Below the pieces are notes generated by a model that was not told the origin of the DNA, searched no databases, and saw only the letters and a list, made by a program, of their open reading frames with translations. Position numbers and translations under genes: made by a program. Of a stretch of 64,000 nucleotides of DNA, positions 8,565 through 16,611 are shown one piece after another. Numbering within the stretch: position 1 is the stretch's first letter; each line of letters begins with the position of its first letter. The stretch spans positions 127,001 to 191,000 of the forward strand of contig NZ_ATYW01000011.1 of assembly GCF_000427885.1 (NCBI RefSeq). The letters are read 5' to 3'. The stretch comes from Glycomyces tenuis DSM 44171 (lineage in GTDB: Bacteria; Actinomycetota; Actinomycetes; Mycobacteriales; Micromonosporaceae).

Positions 8565-10216
8565 TGCTCGCGTTCTCCGAGGAGGCGCTCGTATTCGCTT
8601 CGGACCTGCTCGCCGCCCTGGCCCATGTAGTTCTCGACGAAGGCGTCGAGGTCGTCGACGCTCTCGCGGCCGGTGACGACGCCGCGCTCGAAGTCGTCCC
8701 ACAGCTGCTTGAGCTGGGCGCCCTTGGTGATGAAGGTGTTCGACTCGGTTTCGAGCCCTTCGAGCGGGCGGACGATCGAGTGCTGCGCCATGTTCTCCAT
8801 GACCCGCGAGAAGCTCTCGCCCCAGCGGGCGTTCTCCGGGTGGCCGTAGTAGTCGTTCGCGCCGCTGGTGACGCCGACGTACTGCACGCCGAGCTCGGTG
8901 GTGTGCTCGTTGGTGCTGGTCGGGACGCCGTGCTCGTCGAATTCGAAGTGGCGGCCCTCGATGCCCGAGCCGATGAACAGGGCCTCTTCGGAGCCGTAGG
9001 GCGCGGAGAGGTAGTCGAGCACGTTGAGGATCTCGACCAGGCGGTCCTCGTCCTCGGCCGCCGCGGCCGAGACGCAGGTGGAGCGTCCGTAGGGGACGTT
9101 CCGGGTGATGACGGGGGCGGTGCCGTCGTAGCCGGGGACGTCGAAGAAGTCCATCTTCGCGCCGGGGGTGTCCATCTCGTTCTGCGTGAACCCGAGGGCG
9201 GTGAACGAGTCGGTCACGGAGCGGTACTGGAGGCCGGAGCCGGAGACGATGTCGGCCGGGTTGGCGGTCATCGCGACAGGATCGAAGACGCCCTCGTCCC
9301 AGGCGTTCGCGAGCCAGGTGAGCATCTGCCGGTACTCCTCGGTCTGCGCCACGAAGACGAGCCCGCCGTCGTCGCCGAGCCGCCAGTCCGGGCCGGTCTT
9401 GAAGATCCAGCGCCACATGGGCGGGTCGTACTTGCTGACGCCGTAGACCGGCTGGCCGCCGGGCCCGGTGCCGAGCGCGGTGACTTCTCTGAGGACGGTC
9501 AGGAGCTGGTCGGCGTCGGTCGGGGCGGTGCCGATGCCGGTCTGCTCCAGCAGGTCGGTGCGCATCGCGATGAGGCTCGTGATGGCCCAGACGGTCGACG
9601 GGACCTGGTAGATCCGGCCGTCCTTGAGGCTGGCCCGCCAGATCTCCTCCTTGCGGGCGGCCAGGTTCGGCCACTCGAGGATGTTGTCGCCCGCGAGGAC
9701 GTCGCTGAGGTCGGCGAAGGCGCCGTCGCGGATGCCCTGGAGGTTGACGGCGCTCTGGTCGTTGACGAAGACGAGGTCGGGGACCTCGCCGGAGGCCAGC
9801 ATCGTGGAGAACTTCTGGTCGAAGGTCGGCTGCGGCACGAAGGTCGGTTCGAAGCTGACGCCGAGGCGCTCGTTGAGCTCCTGCCAGTACTGGTTCTCCT
9901 CCAGCGGGTCGGAGGGCTCGCCCCAGGTGAGCTGGAAGCTGGTGACGGTGCCGCCGGAGCCGGGCTCGCGGTCGACGGACTTGAAGAACGTCGTGACCTG
10001 CTCGGTGTAGACGTTCTGCATGCCGGGGGTGTCGCTGGTGTGGAACGGCTCGATCTCGAGTTCGGGGGCGGCTTGGAAGGTGGGCATCGCGAAGTCGGTG
10101 CCGGACTCTCCGGCGGTTCCGGAGCCGGTGCAGCCGGCGAGCGTCCCGCCGGCGGCGAGGCCTCCTGCGCCGACGCCGATGGCGCCCAGGAAGTTGCGGC
10201 GCGTGATCTCGACCAT
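8561..10216 (-). CDS. Extracellular sugar-binding lipoprotein of ABC importer
   Basis: 551-residue solute-binding protein, longer than the usual ~430 residues and matching the LplA/YtcQ class. The N-terminus has a twin-arginine motif (TRRNFLG) followed by a hydrophobic stretch and lipobox LAGC, so it is probably Tat-exported and lipid-anchored. The mature part carries features such as YGVSKYDPPMWRW and DLVFVNDQSAV. TAGGAGGA lies before the ATG at 10216. It heads the transport operon and follows an operator-like GAGAACGTTATC, so control by the divergent LacI protein is likely. The sugar is unknown; neighbours suggest an oligosaccharide from an acidic or galactose-containing polymer. Confidence 0.92.
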   Translation of the reverse strand: MVEITRRNFLGAIGVGAGGLAAGGTLAGCTGSGTAGESGTDFAMPTFQAAPELEIEPFHTSDTPGMQNVYTEQVTTFFKSVDREPGSGGTVTSFQLTWGEPSDPLEENQYWQELNERLGVSFEPTFVPQPTFDQKFSTMLASGEVPDLVFVNDQSAVNLQGIRDGAFADLSDVLAGDNILEWPNLAARKEEIWRASLKDGRIYQVPSTVWAITSLIAMRTDLLEQTGIGTAPTDADQLLTVLREVTALGTGPGGQPVYGVSKYDPPMWRWIFKTGPDWRLGDDGGLVFVAQTEEYRQMLTWLANAWDEGVFDPVAMTANPADIVSGSGLQYRSVTDSFTALGFTQNEMDTPGAKMDFFDVPGYDGTAPVITRNVPYGRSTCVSAAAAEDEDRLVEILNVLDYLSAPYGSEEALFIGSGIEGRHFEFDEHGVPTSTNEHTTELGVQYVGVTSGANDYYGHPENARWGESFSRVMENMAQHSIVRPLEGLETESNTFITKGAQLKQLWDDFERGVVTGRESVDDLDAFVENYMGQGGEQVRSEYERLLGEREQ

Positions 10217-10314
10217 GAAGGGGTCCTCCTAGCGACGATGAGGGATCGGAGTCTGATGCGGAAGGGTCGGACGGCGTCTCGGAGCGGGCGTGCCGGAGCG
10301 GGCGCCATCGTGGG

Positions 10315-10326
10315 GAGAACGTTATC
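10315..10326. promoter_or_regulatory. LacI-type operator before sugar ABC operon
   Basis: GAGAACGTTATC differs at two positions from the GATATCGTTATC found before the two lyase/GH36 units, and is nearly palindromic around AACGTT. A weaker half-site GATAACATTTCC lies at 10366-10377. Both are between the transport operon and divergent lacI. The 286-base gap 10217-10502 contains no other gene. Confidence 0.6.
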
Positions 10327-10502
10327 ATCGAGTTCGACACCGGTCAATGCCTCACCCGGATGAGCGATAACATTTCCGTATCGGAAGGGATATAGGCTGT
10401 TCATGGCCTCGTCATGGAAGGCCGCTTGGACCCTCGCGGTAGGAAAACGACTATCTTCCGCCGGGTCTGATGACCGCGTCCGACCGGGCGCCTCGTATCC
10501 TC

Positions 10503-11528
10503 ATGACCATGACCGCCTCGAAGCCGTACCGCGCCCCAGTCCTCGCCGACGTCGCCAAGGCCGCGAAGGTGTCGGTGCCGACCGTCTCGCGCGTCCTCAA
10601 CGGCTCCAAGTACGTCGCCCCCGAGCTCTCGCAGCGGGTGCACGAGGCGGTGCGGGCCCTCGGGTACCGGCCCAACAGCGCGGCGCGCTCGCTGCGCTCG
10701 AGCAGGCGCACGCTCGTGTCGGTGCTCGCGGGCGCCACCGCGAACTACGGCTACGCGCGCACGCTCCAGGGCATCGAGACGGCCGCGCGGCACGCCGGGA
10801 TGTCGGTCTCGATCACCGTCGTGGAGTCGGCCGACGACGCGCAGCGGCAGCGGGCGATCGACCTCGCGCTGTCCCAGCCGACGGCGGGCGCGATCGTGCT
10901 CGAGTTCGACCGCGCCGGGATCCAGGCCTCGCGGTCCCTGCCCGAAGGGCTGCCGTTCGTCGCCGCCGGGGGCGGCTCGCGGCGAGGCGGATCGGCCCCG
11001 GCGGCGCTCATCGACGAGCGGGCCGCGGGCCGCCAGGCCACCGAGTACCTGCTGCGCCTGGGGCACCGGACCGTGCACCACATCGCGGGCCCCACCGAGG
11101 GCAAGCACTCGGGGCGCACCGAAGGCTGGCGGGCGGCCCTCCAGGCCGCGGGCGCGGAGGTGCCGCAGGTCATGAGCGCCGAATGGGACGCGCAGTCGGG
11201 CTACCGCTGGGGCGAGCGGATCGCCGGACGGGACGACGTCACCGCGGTCTTCTGCGGCAACGACGAGATCGCGCTCGGCGCGATGCGGGCATTGACCGAC
11301 CGCGGCGTCGCGGTGCCCGAGGACATCTCGGTGGTCGGCTTCGACGACCAGCCGCTGGTCGCGCTGTGGCGGCCGTCCTTGACCACGGTGGACCAGGACT
11401 TCGAGGATCTCGGGGAGCGCGCCTTCGGTCTGCTGTCGCGGCTGATCGACGGCGAGAAGGACGTGCGGACCTCGGTGGCGGTGCCGCAGCTGGTGGTGCG
11501 CGAGTCCACCGCGCCGCCGCGGCGTTAG
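10503..11528 (+). CDS. LacI-family transcriptional regulator
   Basis: About 341 residues. The N-terminal helix-turn-helix is LADVAKAAKVSVPTVSRVLNG with the hinge helix NSAARSLRSS, followed by a periplasmic-binding-protein-like sensor domain ending in the typical GFDDQPLVALWRPSLTTVDQ. Start is uncertain: ATGs at 10470, 10503 and 10509 are in frame and none has a clear Shine-Dalgarno sequence; 10503 leaves the usual short lead before the HTH. Divergent from the ABC importer and upstream of convergent lyase genes, it is the natural repressor for the shared palindromic element of this locus. Confidence 0.92.
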   Translation: MTMTASKPYRAPVLADVAKAAKVSVPTVSRVLNGSKYVAPELSQRVHEAVRALGYRPNSAARSLRSSRRTLVSVLAGATANYGYARTLQGIETAARHAGMSVSITVVESADDAQRQRAIDLALSQPTAGAIVLEFDRAGIQASRSLPEGLPFVAAGGGSRRGGSAPAALIDERAAGRQATEYLLRLGHRTVHHIAGPTEGKHSGRTEGWRAALQAAGAEVPQVMSAEWDAQSGYRWGERIAGRDDVTAVFCGNDEIALGAMRALTDRGVAVPEDISVVGFDDQPLVALWRPSLTTVDQDFEDLGERAFGLLSRLIDGEKDVRTSVAVPQLVVRESTAPPRR

Positions 11529-11546
11529 CGGCGCGGTGGCCCCGGG

Positions 11547-12812
11547 TCAGAGCGGCTGGAGGTCGTCGGGGATGTCGTTCCAGTGCAGCCGCACGTGGGC
11601 GAGGGTCCCGAAGCCGAGGGTGTCGAAGCCGCCGGAGTTGAGCCCGTAGTCGCCCCCGCCGCCTTCGGGGCTGTGCTGCCCGGCCATCGCGGCGACGTTC
11701 GGCATCGCGTAGCCCCGGCGCTGGGTGTAGTGGCCGTAGACCATCTCCCACACCGGCCGGACCTGGCCTCTGCCGCCCGCGCCCATCACCGTCTGCTCGC
11801 GATAGGCGCAGTTCTGGCCCGTGCCCCACGAGTAGGTGGTGAACGGCAGGTCGTCGTGGCCGAGGTTGTAGCGGGCGACGTACTCGGCGGCTTTGGCGAA
11901 GGCGTTGTCCCTGGCCGAGTAGAGGTCGAGGCCCTGGTTCCAGGCCATCTCCATGATGGAGGCCATCAGTCCGATGCCCATGATGGAGTGCCCCTGGTCC
12001 CGGCCGGACTCCTGCCACTGCGCCAGGCCGTCGTAGACGAACGGGATCGCGTTCTGGATCGAGCCGTTGCCCTCGCCGTTCCAGAAGTAGTCCACGGCGT
12101 AGTCGTACATGGCCTGGTCGTCGGTGAGGATCCCGATGGCCATGATGGACGCCATGTTGCACAGGTCCCAGTTCGCCCAGTAGTTGGTGATGCACGCGTC
12201 GTTGTGGTTCACCAGGAACCAGTCGTTGAGCGGGTAGAAGACGTCCACCATCATCTGCTGGAAGCGGCCGAGGTCGAAGCCGGGCGCGTCCCGGACGATC
12301 TCGGCGGCGTTGCAGAACTGGTAGCCGTAGATCCCTGCGGCCAGGAAGCGGTCGGCGTTGCCGGTGACGGTCCGGAGCGTGGCCGACCAGGCGTTGAGGA
12401 TCTCGACGGCCTTGTCGCGGTGGGCGGCGTCGCCGGAGACCTTCCAGCGCAGGGCGTTCTGGTAGGCGGCGTGGATGTCGCGGTACAGCTGCGGGTAGTT
12501 CTGGCCGTCGCCGCCGCGGATGATCGTCTCGGTCGGGCGCGGCGCCCAACCGGTCTGCGAGTGGCCGTTCGCGACCAGCTTGTCCCAGCCCCAGGTCCAC
12601 GGTTCGGTGCCCGCGGCGACCTTGGCGGCCATGCGGTCGAAGTCGGCCTGGGTGTGGAGCATGCCGGGGTGGCCGAAGGCCTGGGCCTCGGCCCGGTCGC
12701 CCGGTGCGGCCGTCTCGGCGGTGGCGGCGCGGAGGCCGGCGAGGCCGGTGGCCGCGAGCGCTCCGGCCGCGGCGGTCGTGCCGATGAGTTTCCGTCTGGT
12801 GATCGTTGACAT
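11547..12812 (-). CDS. Secreted alginate-lyase-family protein, Tat-exported
   Basis: 421 residues. The signal peptide has a twin-arginine motif (TRRKLIG) and an Ala-rich hydrophobic core. The mature protein resembles the alpha/alpha-barrel alginate-lyase superfamily (PF05426-like): GTEPWTWGWDKLVA, AVEILNAWSATL, NAAEIVRDAPG, and the catalytic-type motif NHNDACITNYWANWDLCNMASIM split over helices. These enzymes cleave uronate polymers by beta-elimination, but the exact substrate cannot be read from sequence. ATG 12812 has GGAG upstream; a longer start at 12872 is possible. It probably shares a transcript with the larger lyase-like gene upstream. Confidence 0.85.
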   Translation of the reverse strand: MSTITRRKLIGTTAAAGALAATGLAGLRAATAETAAPGDRAEAQAFGHPGMLHTQADFDRMAAKVAAGTEPWTWGWDKLVANGHSQTGWAPRPTETIIRGGDGQNYPQLYRDIHAAYQNALRWKVSGDAAHRDKAVEILNAWSATLRTVTGNADRFLAAGIYGYQFCNAAEIVRDAPGFDLGRFQQMMVDVFYPLNDWFLVNHNDACITNYWANWDLCNMASIMAIGILTDDQAMYDYAVDYFWNGEGNGSIQNAIPFVYDGLAQWQESGRDQGHSIMGIGLMASIMEMAWNQGLDLYSARDNAFAKAAEYVARYNLGHDDLPFTTYSWGTGQNCAYREQTVMGAGGRGQVRPVWEMVYGHYTQRRGYAMPNVAAMAGQHSPEGGGGDYGLNSGGFDTLGFGTLAHVRLHWNDIPDDLQPL

Positions 12813-12915
12813 TGCTGAGCTCCGTTGCTCTCGAGGTGAGCGGCGCCTTGGGACGCGTGCCGGGTGGAGCATCGGGCGGCGCCGCCGTTGCGGTGCCCGG
12901 CGGGCGCCGGGCGTT

Positions 12916-12959
12916 CCGGGCCGGCGGCGGGGGCGGCTTCCGCTCCGCCGCCGGCCCGG
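12916..12959 (-). terminator. GC-rich stem-loop between the two lyase-like genes
   Basis: A perfect 15-bp stem (CCGGGCCGGCGGCGG / CCGCCGCCGGCCCGG) with a 14-base loop starts 4 bases past the stop of the 1155-residue gene. There is no U-tract, so it may be a weak terminator or an mRNA-stabilising hairpin. Confidence 0.5.
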
Positions 12960-12963
12960 TGGC

Positions 12964-15900
12964 TCATTCGACGGCGACGGTGCCGAACAGGCGCAGTTCG
13001 GCGACGCCGATGATGTTCCCGTTGCTGACGCGCAGGTACCGGTAGCCGGTCTCGCCGGACGAGTCGAGGTTCTGCCAGTCGTGCTCGGCGGCGGTCGGGC
13101 CGGTCAGCGTCGTCCAGGTGCTCAGGTCGTTCGAGCCCTGGATGACCTGGTCGTCCATGCGGGTGAGGCCGTTGTTGTCCTGGCGGGCCAGGAAGTCGGC
13201 GCGGTCGAGCGCGACGGCGGCGCCTTCGCCGAAGTCCCAGACGAGGTGGTACTCGCCGCTCTCGGCGCCGATGTCGCTGTGCGTGGCCGGGTCGCCGTCG
13301 AGCATGAGCGCGGCCTGCTCGGCCTTCACCGGGTCGCTCTCGCCGCCCGAGTCGACGACGTCGGCGGCGGCGAGGTCGAGGAGGTTCCGCTCGTCGGAGG
13401 CGTACAGCTGCGAGCCGTCGGTGGTGCCGAGGATCGTCTCGGCCGGTTCGCCGTCGTCCGTGGTGTAGTCGACGGTGATCGGCAGCGGCCCGCCGCCGGT
13501 CACCTCGCCGAGTTCGGCGGTGGCCGTCCACGACAGTCCGTCCTCGCTGGCGGCCTCGGCCGCCGCTCCGCCGATGGTGACGGCGACGTCGTCGATCGGC
13601 GTCGGGCCGGAGAACTCCAGAGCGACGGTGTCGCCGGTGGTCACGCGTTCGCGCAGCGCGTCGTCGGAGGCGAGCGAGACGTCGGTGACCGTGCCCGCCA
13701 CTTCGCTGCGCTCGCCGTCGATCCGGAACTCGCCGATGGACCAGATGCCCGGGTAGGCCGGGTCGATCGGGATGCCCGGCTCGTCGACCTGGAGTCTCAG
13801 GTAGCGGAAGGCCTTGCCGCGGTGCTCTTCGGCGACGGGGAGGGTCTCCATGTCGTTGGTCTCGGTGCTCGGGTGCTCGGTCAGGAGCGTCCAGGTGGTC
13901 CCGTCGTCGGAGCCGTAGACGTTGGTGCCCTGCGAGCGCATCGGGAACGCGAAGCGGGCCTGGAGGCCGAACTCCTCGGCCGTGACGCGGTACCTCGTTC
14001 CGAAGTCGAGGACGAAGGACGCGACGCGCAGGTCGCCCGCGTGGCTGGTGTTGTCGCCGTCGGTGAGGGCGGCGACGGCGTCGGCGCCGATCACCGTCGG
14101 GGCGACCATGCCGGAGTAGTCGAGCGTCCCGTCCGCCAGGGCCGGGTTGAGCGCCTCGAGGCCGTCCATCGCCGCGAGCAGCGACGCGAAGGCGGCCCGG
14201 AAGTCCTCGTCGGAGCCGTGCCGGGCGGCGTCCTCGGCTTCGGCCAGGGCGGTCTCGAAGTGCTCGCGGCTGGCGGTCGTGTAGACCTCGTCCTCGTCGT
14301 GGCCGTCGTCGACGGCGGCGCGGACCGTCTTCTTCTCGTCCTTGGAGACGACCAGTTCGAAGGTCCGCGCGGTGACCGTCTCGCCGTCGTCGGCGACGAT
14401 CTGGACCTCGTAGCGGCCGCGGTCGCCCTTCGACGGCTCCCACGTCAGGGTCCCGGTCTCGGGGTCGAGCGAGGCGTCGGCCGGCAGGCCGCTCGCCGCA
14501 TAGGCGACCTGCCCGCCGTCGTCGGCCGCGGACAGGTCGATCGCGAATCCGGCTCCGGCCCACAGGTAGTGGCGGTCCTCGGTCTGCTCGAAGCGCGGCG
14601 CGGTGAGCTCGGTGTCCGCCTCGAGCGTGACGGTGTCGAGGTCGACCGTGGTGCCCTCGGCGCCGGTCAGGCGGTAGAAGTGGGTGTACACCCCGCCCGA
14701 GGGGTAGGTGACGTACCGCCACTCGCCGCCGGTGTCGGGGATCTCCACGGTGGCGAGCGCATCCGGCTCGGTCTCGTTCTCGTTCAGCTCCGAGGGCTCC
14801 TCCTTGTCGAGGACCTCCAGCACCGCGGGGCCGTCGGTGCGCACGAGCAGGCCGATCCGGCTGTCGGAGAACATCATGCGGCTGACGACGCTGGTGGTGC
14901 CCTGTTCGTCGAGGTGCGCTCTGGCGAAGGTGCGGCCGTCCTCTGTCACCAGTTCGGTGCCCTCGTCGAGCGGGAGGCCGTGGCGTCCGAAGCTCAGGGC
15001 GGTGTCCTCGGCCGGTCGCGGTTCGGTGCCGGCGAGGTCGGCGGGGAAGGCCACCCAGTACTCGGGGCTCTTGTCGCCGGGCGCCCAGAAGTTCGCCGTG
15101 CCGGAGCCGTAGTGGTAGTAGGGGCCGTCCATGCGGGAGTGGAGTTCGGCGACCCACGGCGCCTCGGTCGCGACGTCGACGCCGCTCTCGTAGGTGTACT
15201 GGTAGTACAGCTCGGAGAGGGGATTGAAGACGCGGCCGCGGTAGGCCTGGGAGATCGTGCCGTCCCAGCCTTCGCCGCGTTCGTCGACCCACGGGGTCGG
15301 CGCGCCCATCATGAAGCCGTAGAAGGCGTCGGCGCCTTCCAGAAGGCGGTGGTCGAGGAAGTCGTAGGCGCTGACGGCGTCCGGCGCGGTCGAGACGGTC
15401 CCGGCGGCCGGGTCGACCTTGGTGTCCTGGACGTCGAGGAAGCGGGCCAGGGCGGTGTAGTTGTCGATGTTGGTCTCGGCGTGGGCCTGGTCGCGGCCCA
15501 TCTCGCGGACCTGTGTGAAGCCGTGCCCGTAGGGGTTGGCCGGGTCGTCGGCCTCGATGTACGGCATCTGCGGGGCCATGGCGCCGTTGTCGTAGCCATC
15601 GTAGGAGGCGTTGACGGTGAGCCATTCGACGCCGGTGGCGTACGCCTCGGGGTCGTCGTCGTAGATCGCGGTGGCGATGCGGCCGTAGAGCCCGAAGTTG
15701 TGCTGGTTCATCCAGTGCTCGTTGGAGTGCAGGAAGGTCTCCACGATCGGCTCGGCGAAGTTGCCGAGCAGTTTCTCGTCGTCCGCCTCGCTCCAGACGA
15801 CGTCGTAGCCGTCGTGCTCGCCGGGGGTGTCGTCGCCGACCGGGTCGGTGGCGCGGATGATCTCGGCGGCCATGAGGAACTGGGAGAGCGGCTTGCCGGT

Positions 15901-16431
15901 GTGGATGTGCGCGTCGGGGAAGTAGACGTAGCCGTCGGGGTCCATGTTCGACCAGGTTCTGAGGGCCTGGATCGCGTTCTTGCGGTAGACCTCGTCGCCG
16001 GTCATGACCCACATGAGGGACTGCGTCAGCGCGCCGAAGGAGTCGTTCCTCTCGCGGCCGCGCAGGCCGCCGTGGTCGAACCGGTCGTCGGCGGGCCGGT
16101 CGGGTTCGGCGGCCGAGACCGAGTTGGAGGCGCGGTACGTCGTCGAGGCGAAGTCGGTCTCGGTCATCGCCGCGAAGTAGGAGGCCCACGGTTCGACGCC
16201 GGAGCGCACCTGCTCTTGGGCGAGGCGCAGGTCCTCGGCGCTGAGTCCGACGCCGGGGTGGACGAAGCCCGCGTCGCTGACCGTCTCGTGGATCGCCACG
16301 ACGTGGTCGGTGAGCAGGTCGGCGTCGGTCTCGGCTCGGGCCGGAGTCGCCGCCAGCGTCCCCGCCGCCACCGCCGCGGCGGCGAGCAGCGGGGTGAGCC
16401 GCGGCCGTCTGCGTTCCTCGACTTGCCTCAT
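12964..16431 (-). CDS. Large secreted multidomain alginate-lyase-like protein
   Basis: 1155 residues with a Sec-type signal peptide (LLAAAAVAAGTLAATPARA). Residues ~40-420 resemble the alginate-lyase alpha/alpha domain (VEPWASYFAAM, NEHWMNQHNFGLYGRIATAIY, GRDQAHAETNIDNYTALARF). Then come a beta-rich linker, a putative Ig-like domain (LDPETGTLTWEPSKGDRGRYEVQI), a small helical FIVAR-like segment, and two discoidin/F5-8C-like carbohydrate-binding modules (ASFVLDFGTRYRV... FRYLRLQVDEPG, and the C-terminal DLSTWTTLTG... YRYLRVSNGN). It likely binds and degrades an extracellular polysaccharide. AAAGGA precedes ATG 16431, and a GATATCGTTATC element lies 81 bases upstream. Confidence 0.85.
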   Translation of the reverse strand: MRQVEERRRPRLTPLLAAAAVAAGTLAATPARAETDADLLTDHVVAIHETVSDAGFVHPGVGLSAEDLRLAQEQVRSGVEPWASYFAAMTETDFASTTYRASNSVSAAEPDRPADDRFDHGGLRGRERNDSFGALTQSLMWVMTGDEVYRKNAIQALRTWSNMDPDGYVYFPDAHIHTGKPLSQFLMAAEIIRATDPVGDDTPGEHDGYDVVWSEADDEKLLGNFAEPIVETFLHSNEHWMNQHNFGLYGRIATAIYDDDPEAYATGVEWLTVNASYDGYDNGAMAPQMPYIEADDPANPYGHGFTQVREMGRDQAHAETNIDNYTALARFLDVQDTKVDPAAGTVSTAPDAVSAYDFLDHRLLEGADAFYGFMMGAPTPWVDERGEGWDGTISQAYRGRVFNPLSELYYQYTYESGVDVATEAPWVAELHSRMDGPYYHYGSGTANFWAPGDKSPEYWVAFPADLAGTEPRPAEDTALSFGRHGLPLDEGTELVTEDGRTFARAHLDEQGTTSVVSRMMFSDSRIGLLVRTDGPAVLEVLDKEEPSELNENETEPDALATVEIPDTGGEWRYVTYPSGGVYTHFYRLTGAEGTTVDLDTVTLEADTELTAPRFEQTEDRHYLWAGAGFAIDLSAADDGGQVAYAASGLPADASLDPETGTLTWEPSKGDRGRYEVQIVADDGETVTARTFELVVSKDEKKTVRAAVDDGHDEDEVYTTASREHFETALAEAEDAARHGSDEDFRAAFASLLAAMDGLEALNPALADGTLDYSGMVAPTVIGADAVAALTDGDNTSHAGDLRVASFVLDFGTRYRVTAEEFGLQARFAFPMRSQGTNVYGSDDGTTWTLLTEHPSTETNDMETLPVAEEHRGKAFRYLRLQVDEPGIPIDPAYPGIWSIGEFRIDGERSEVAGTVTDVSLASDDALRERVTTGDTVALEFSGPTPIDDVAVTIGGAAAEAASEDGLSWTATAELGEVTGGGPLPITVDYTTDDGEPAETILGTTDGSQLYASDERNLLDLAAADVVDSGGESDPVKAEQAALMLDGDPATHSDIGAESGEYHLVWDFGEGAAVALDRADFLARQDNNGLTRMDDQVIQGSNDLSTWTTLTGPTAAEHDWQNLDSSGETGYRYLRVSNGNIIGVAELRLFGTVAVE

Positions 16432-16511
16432 TGCACAGTCCTTTCCAGGGGTTCGTCGCGGCCGGGCGAGGGGCTCGGGCCGCGTTCGGTCGTCGGGTGT
16501 CGACGAAGCGG

Positions 16512-16523
16512 GATATCGTTATC
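16512..16523. promoter_or_regulatory. LacI-type operator before lyase genes
   Basis: GATATCGTTATC, identical to the element at 18740-18751 and close to the one before the ABC operon. It sits between the divergently spaced ends of the GH36 gene (stop 16612) and the lyase gene (start 16431), in its promoter region. Confidence 0.65.
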
Positions 16524-16611
16524 TGTCTATCGGCACCATAGCCGGTAAGCGTGTTCTTAGCAAGGGGTGCATGGCTGCGAAACGCCGAGGATATGGTTTT
16601 CCAACGTTGGC

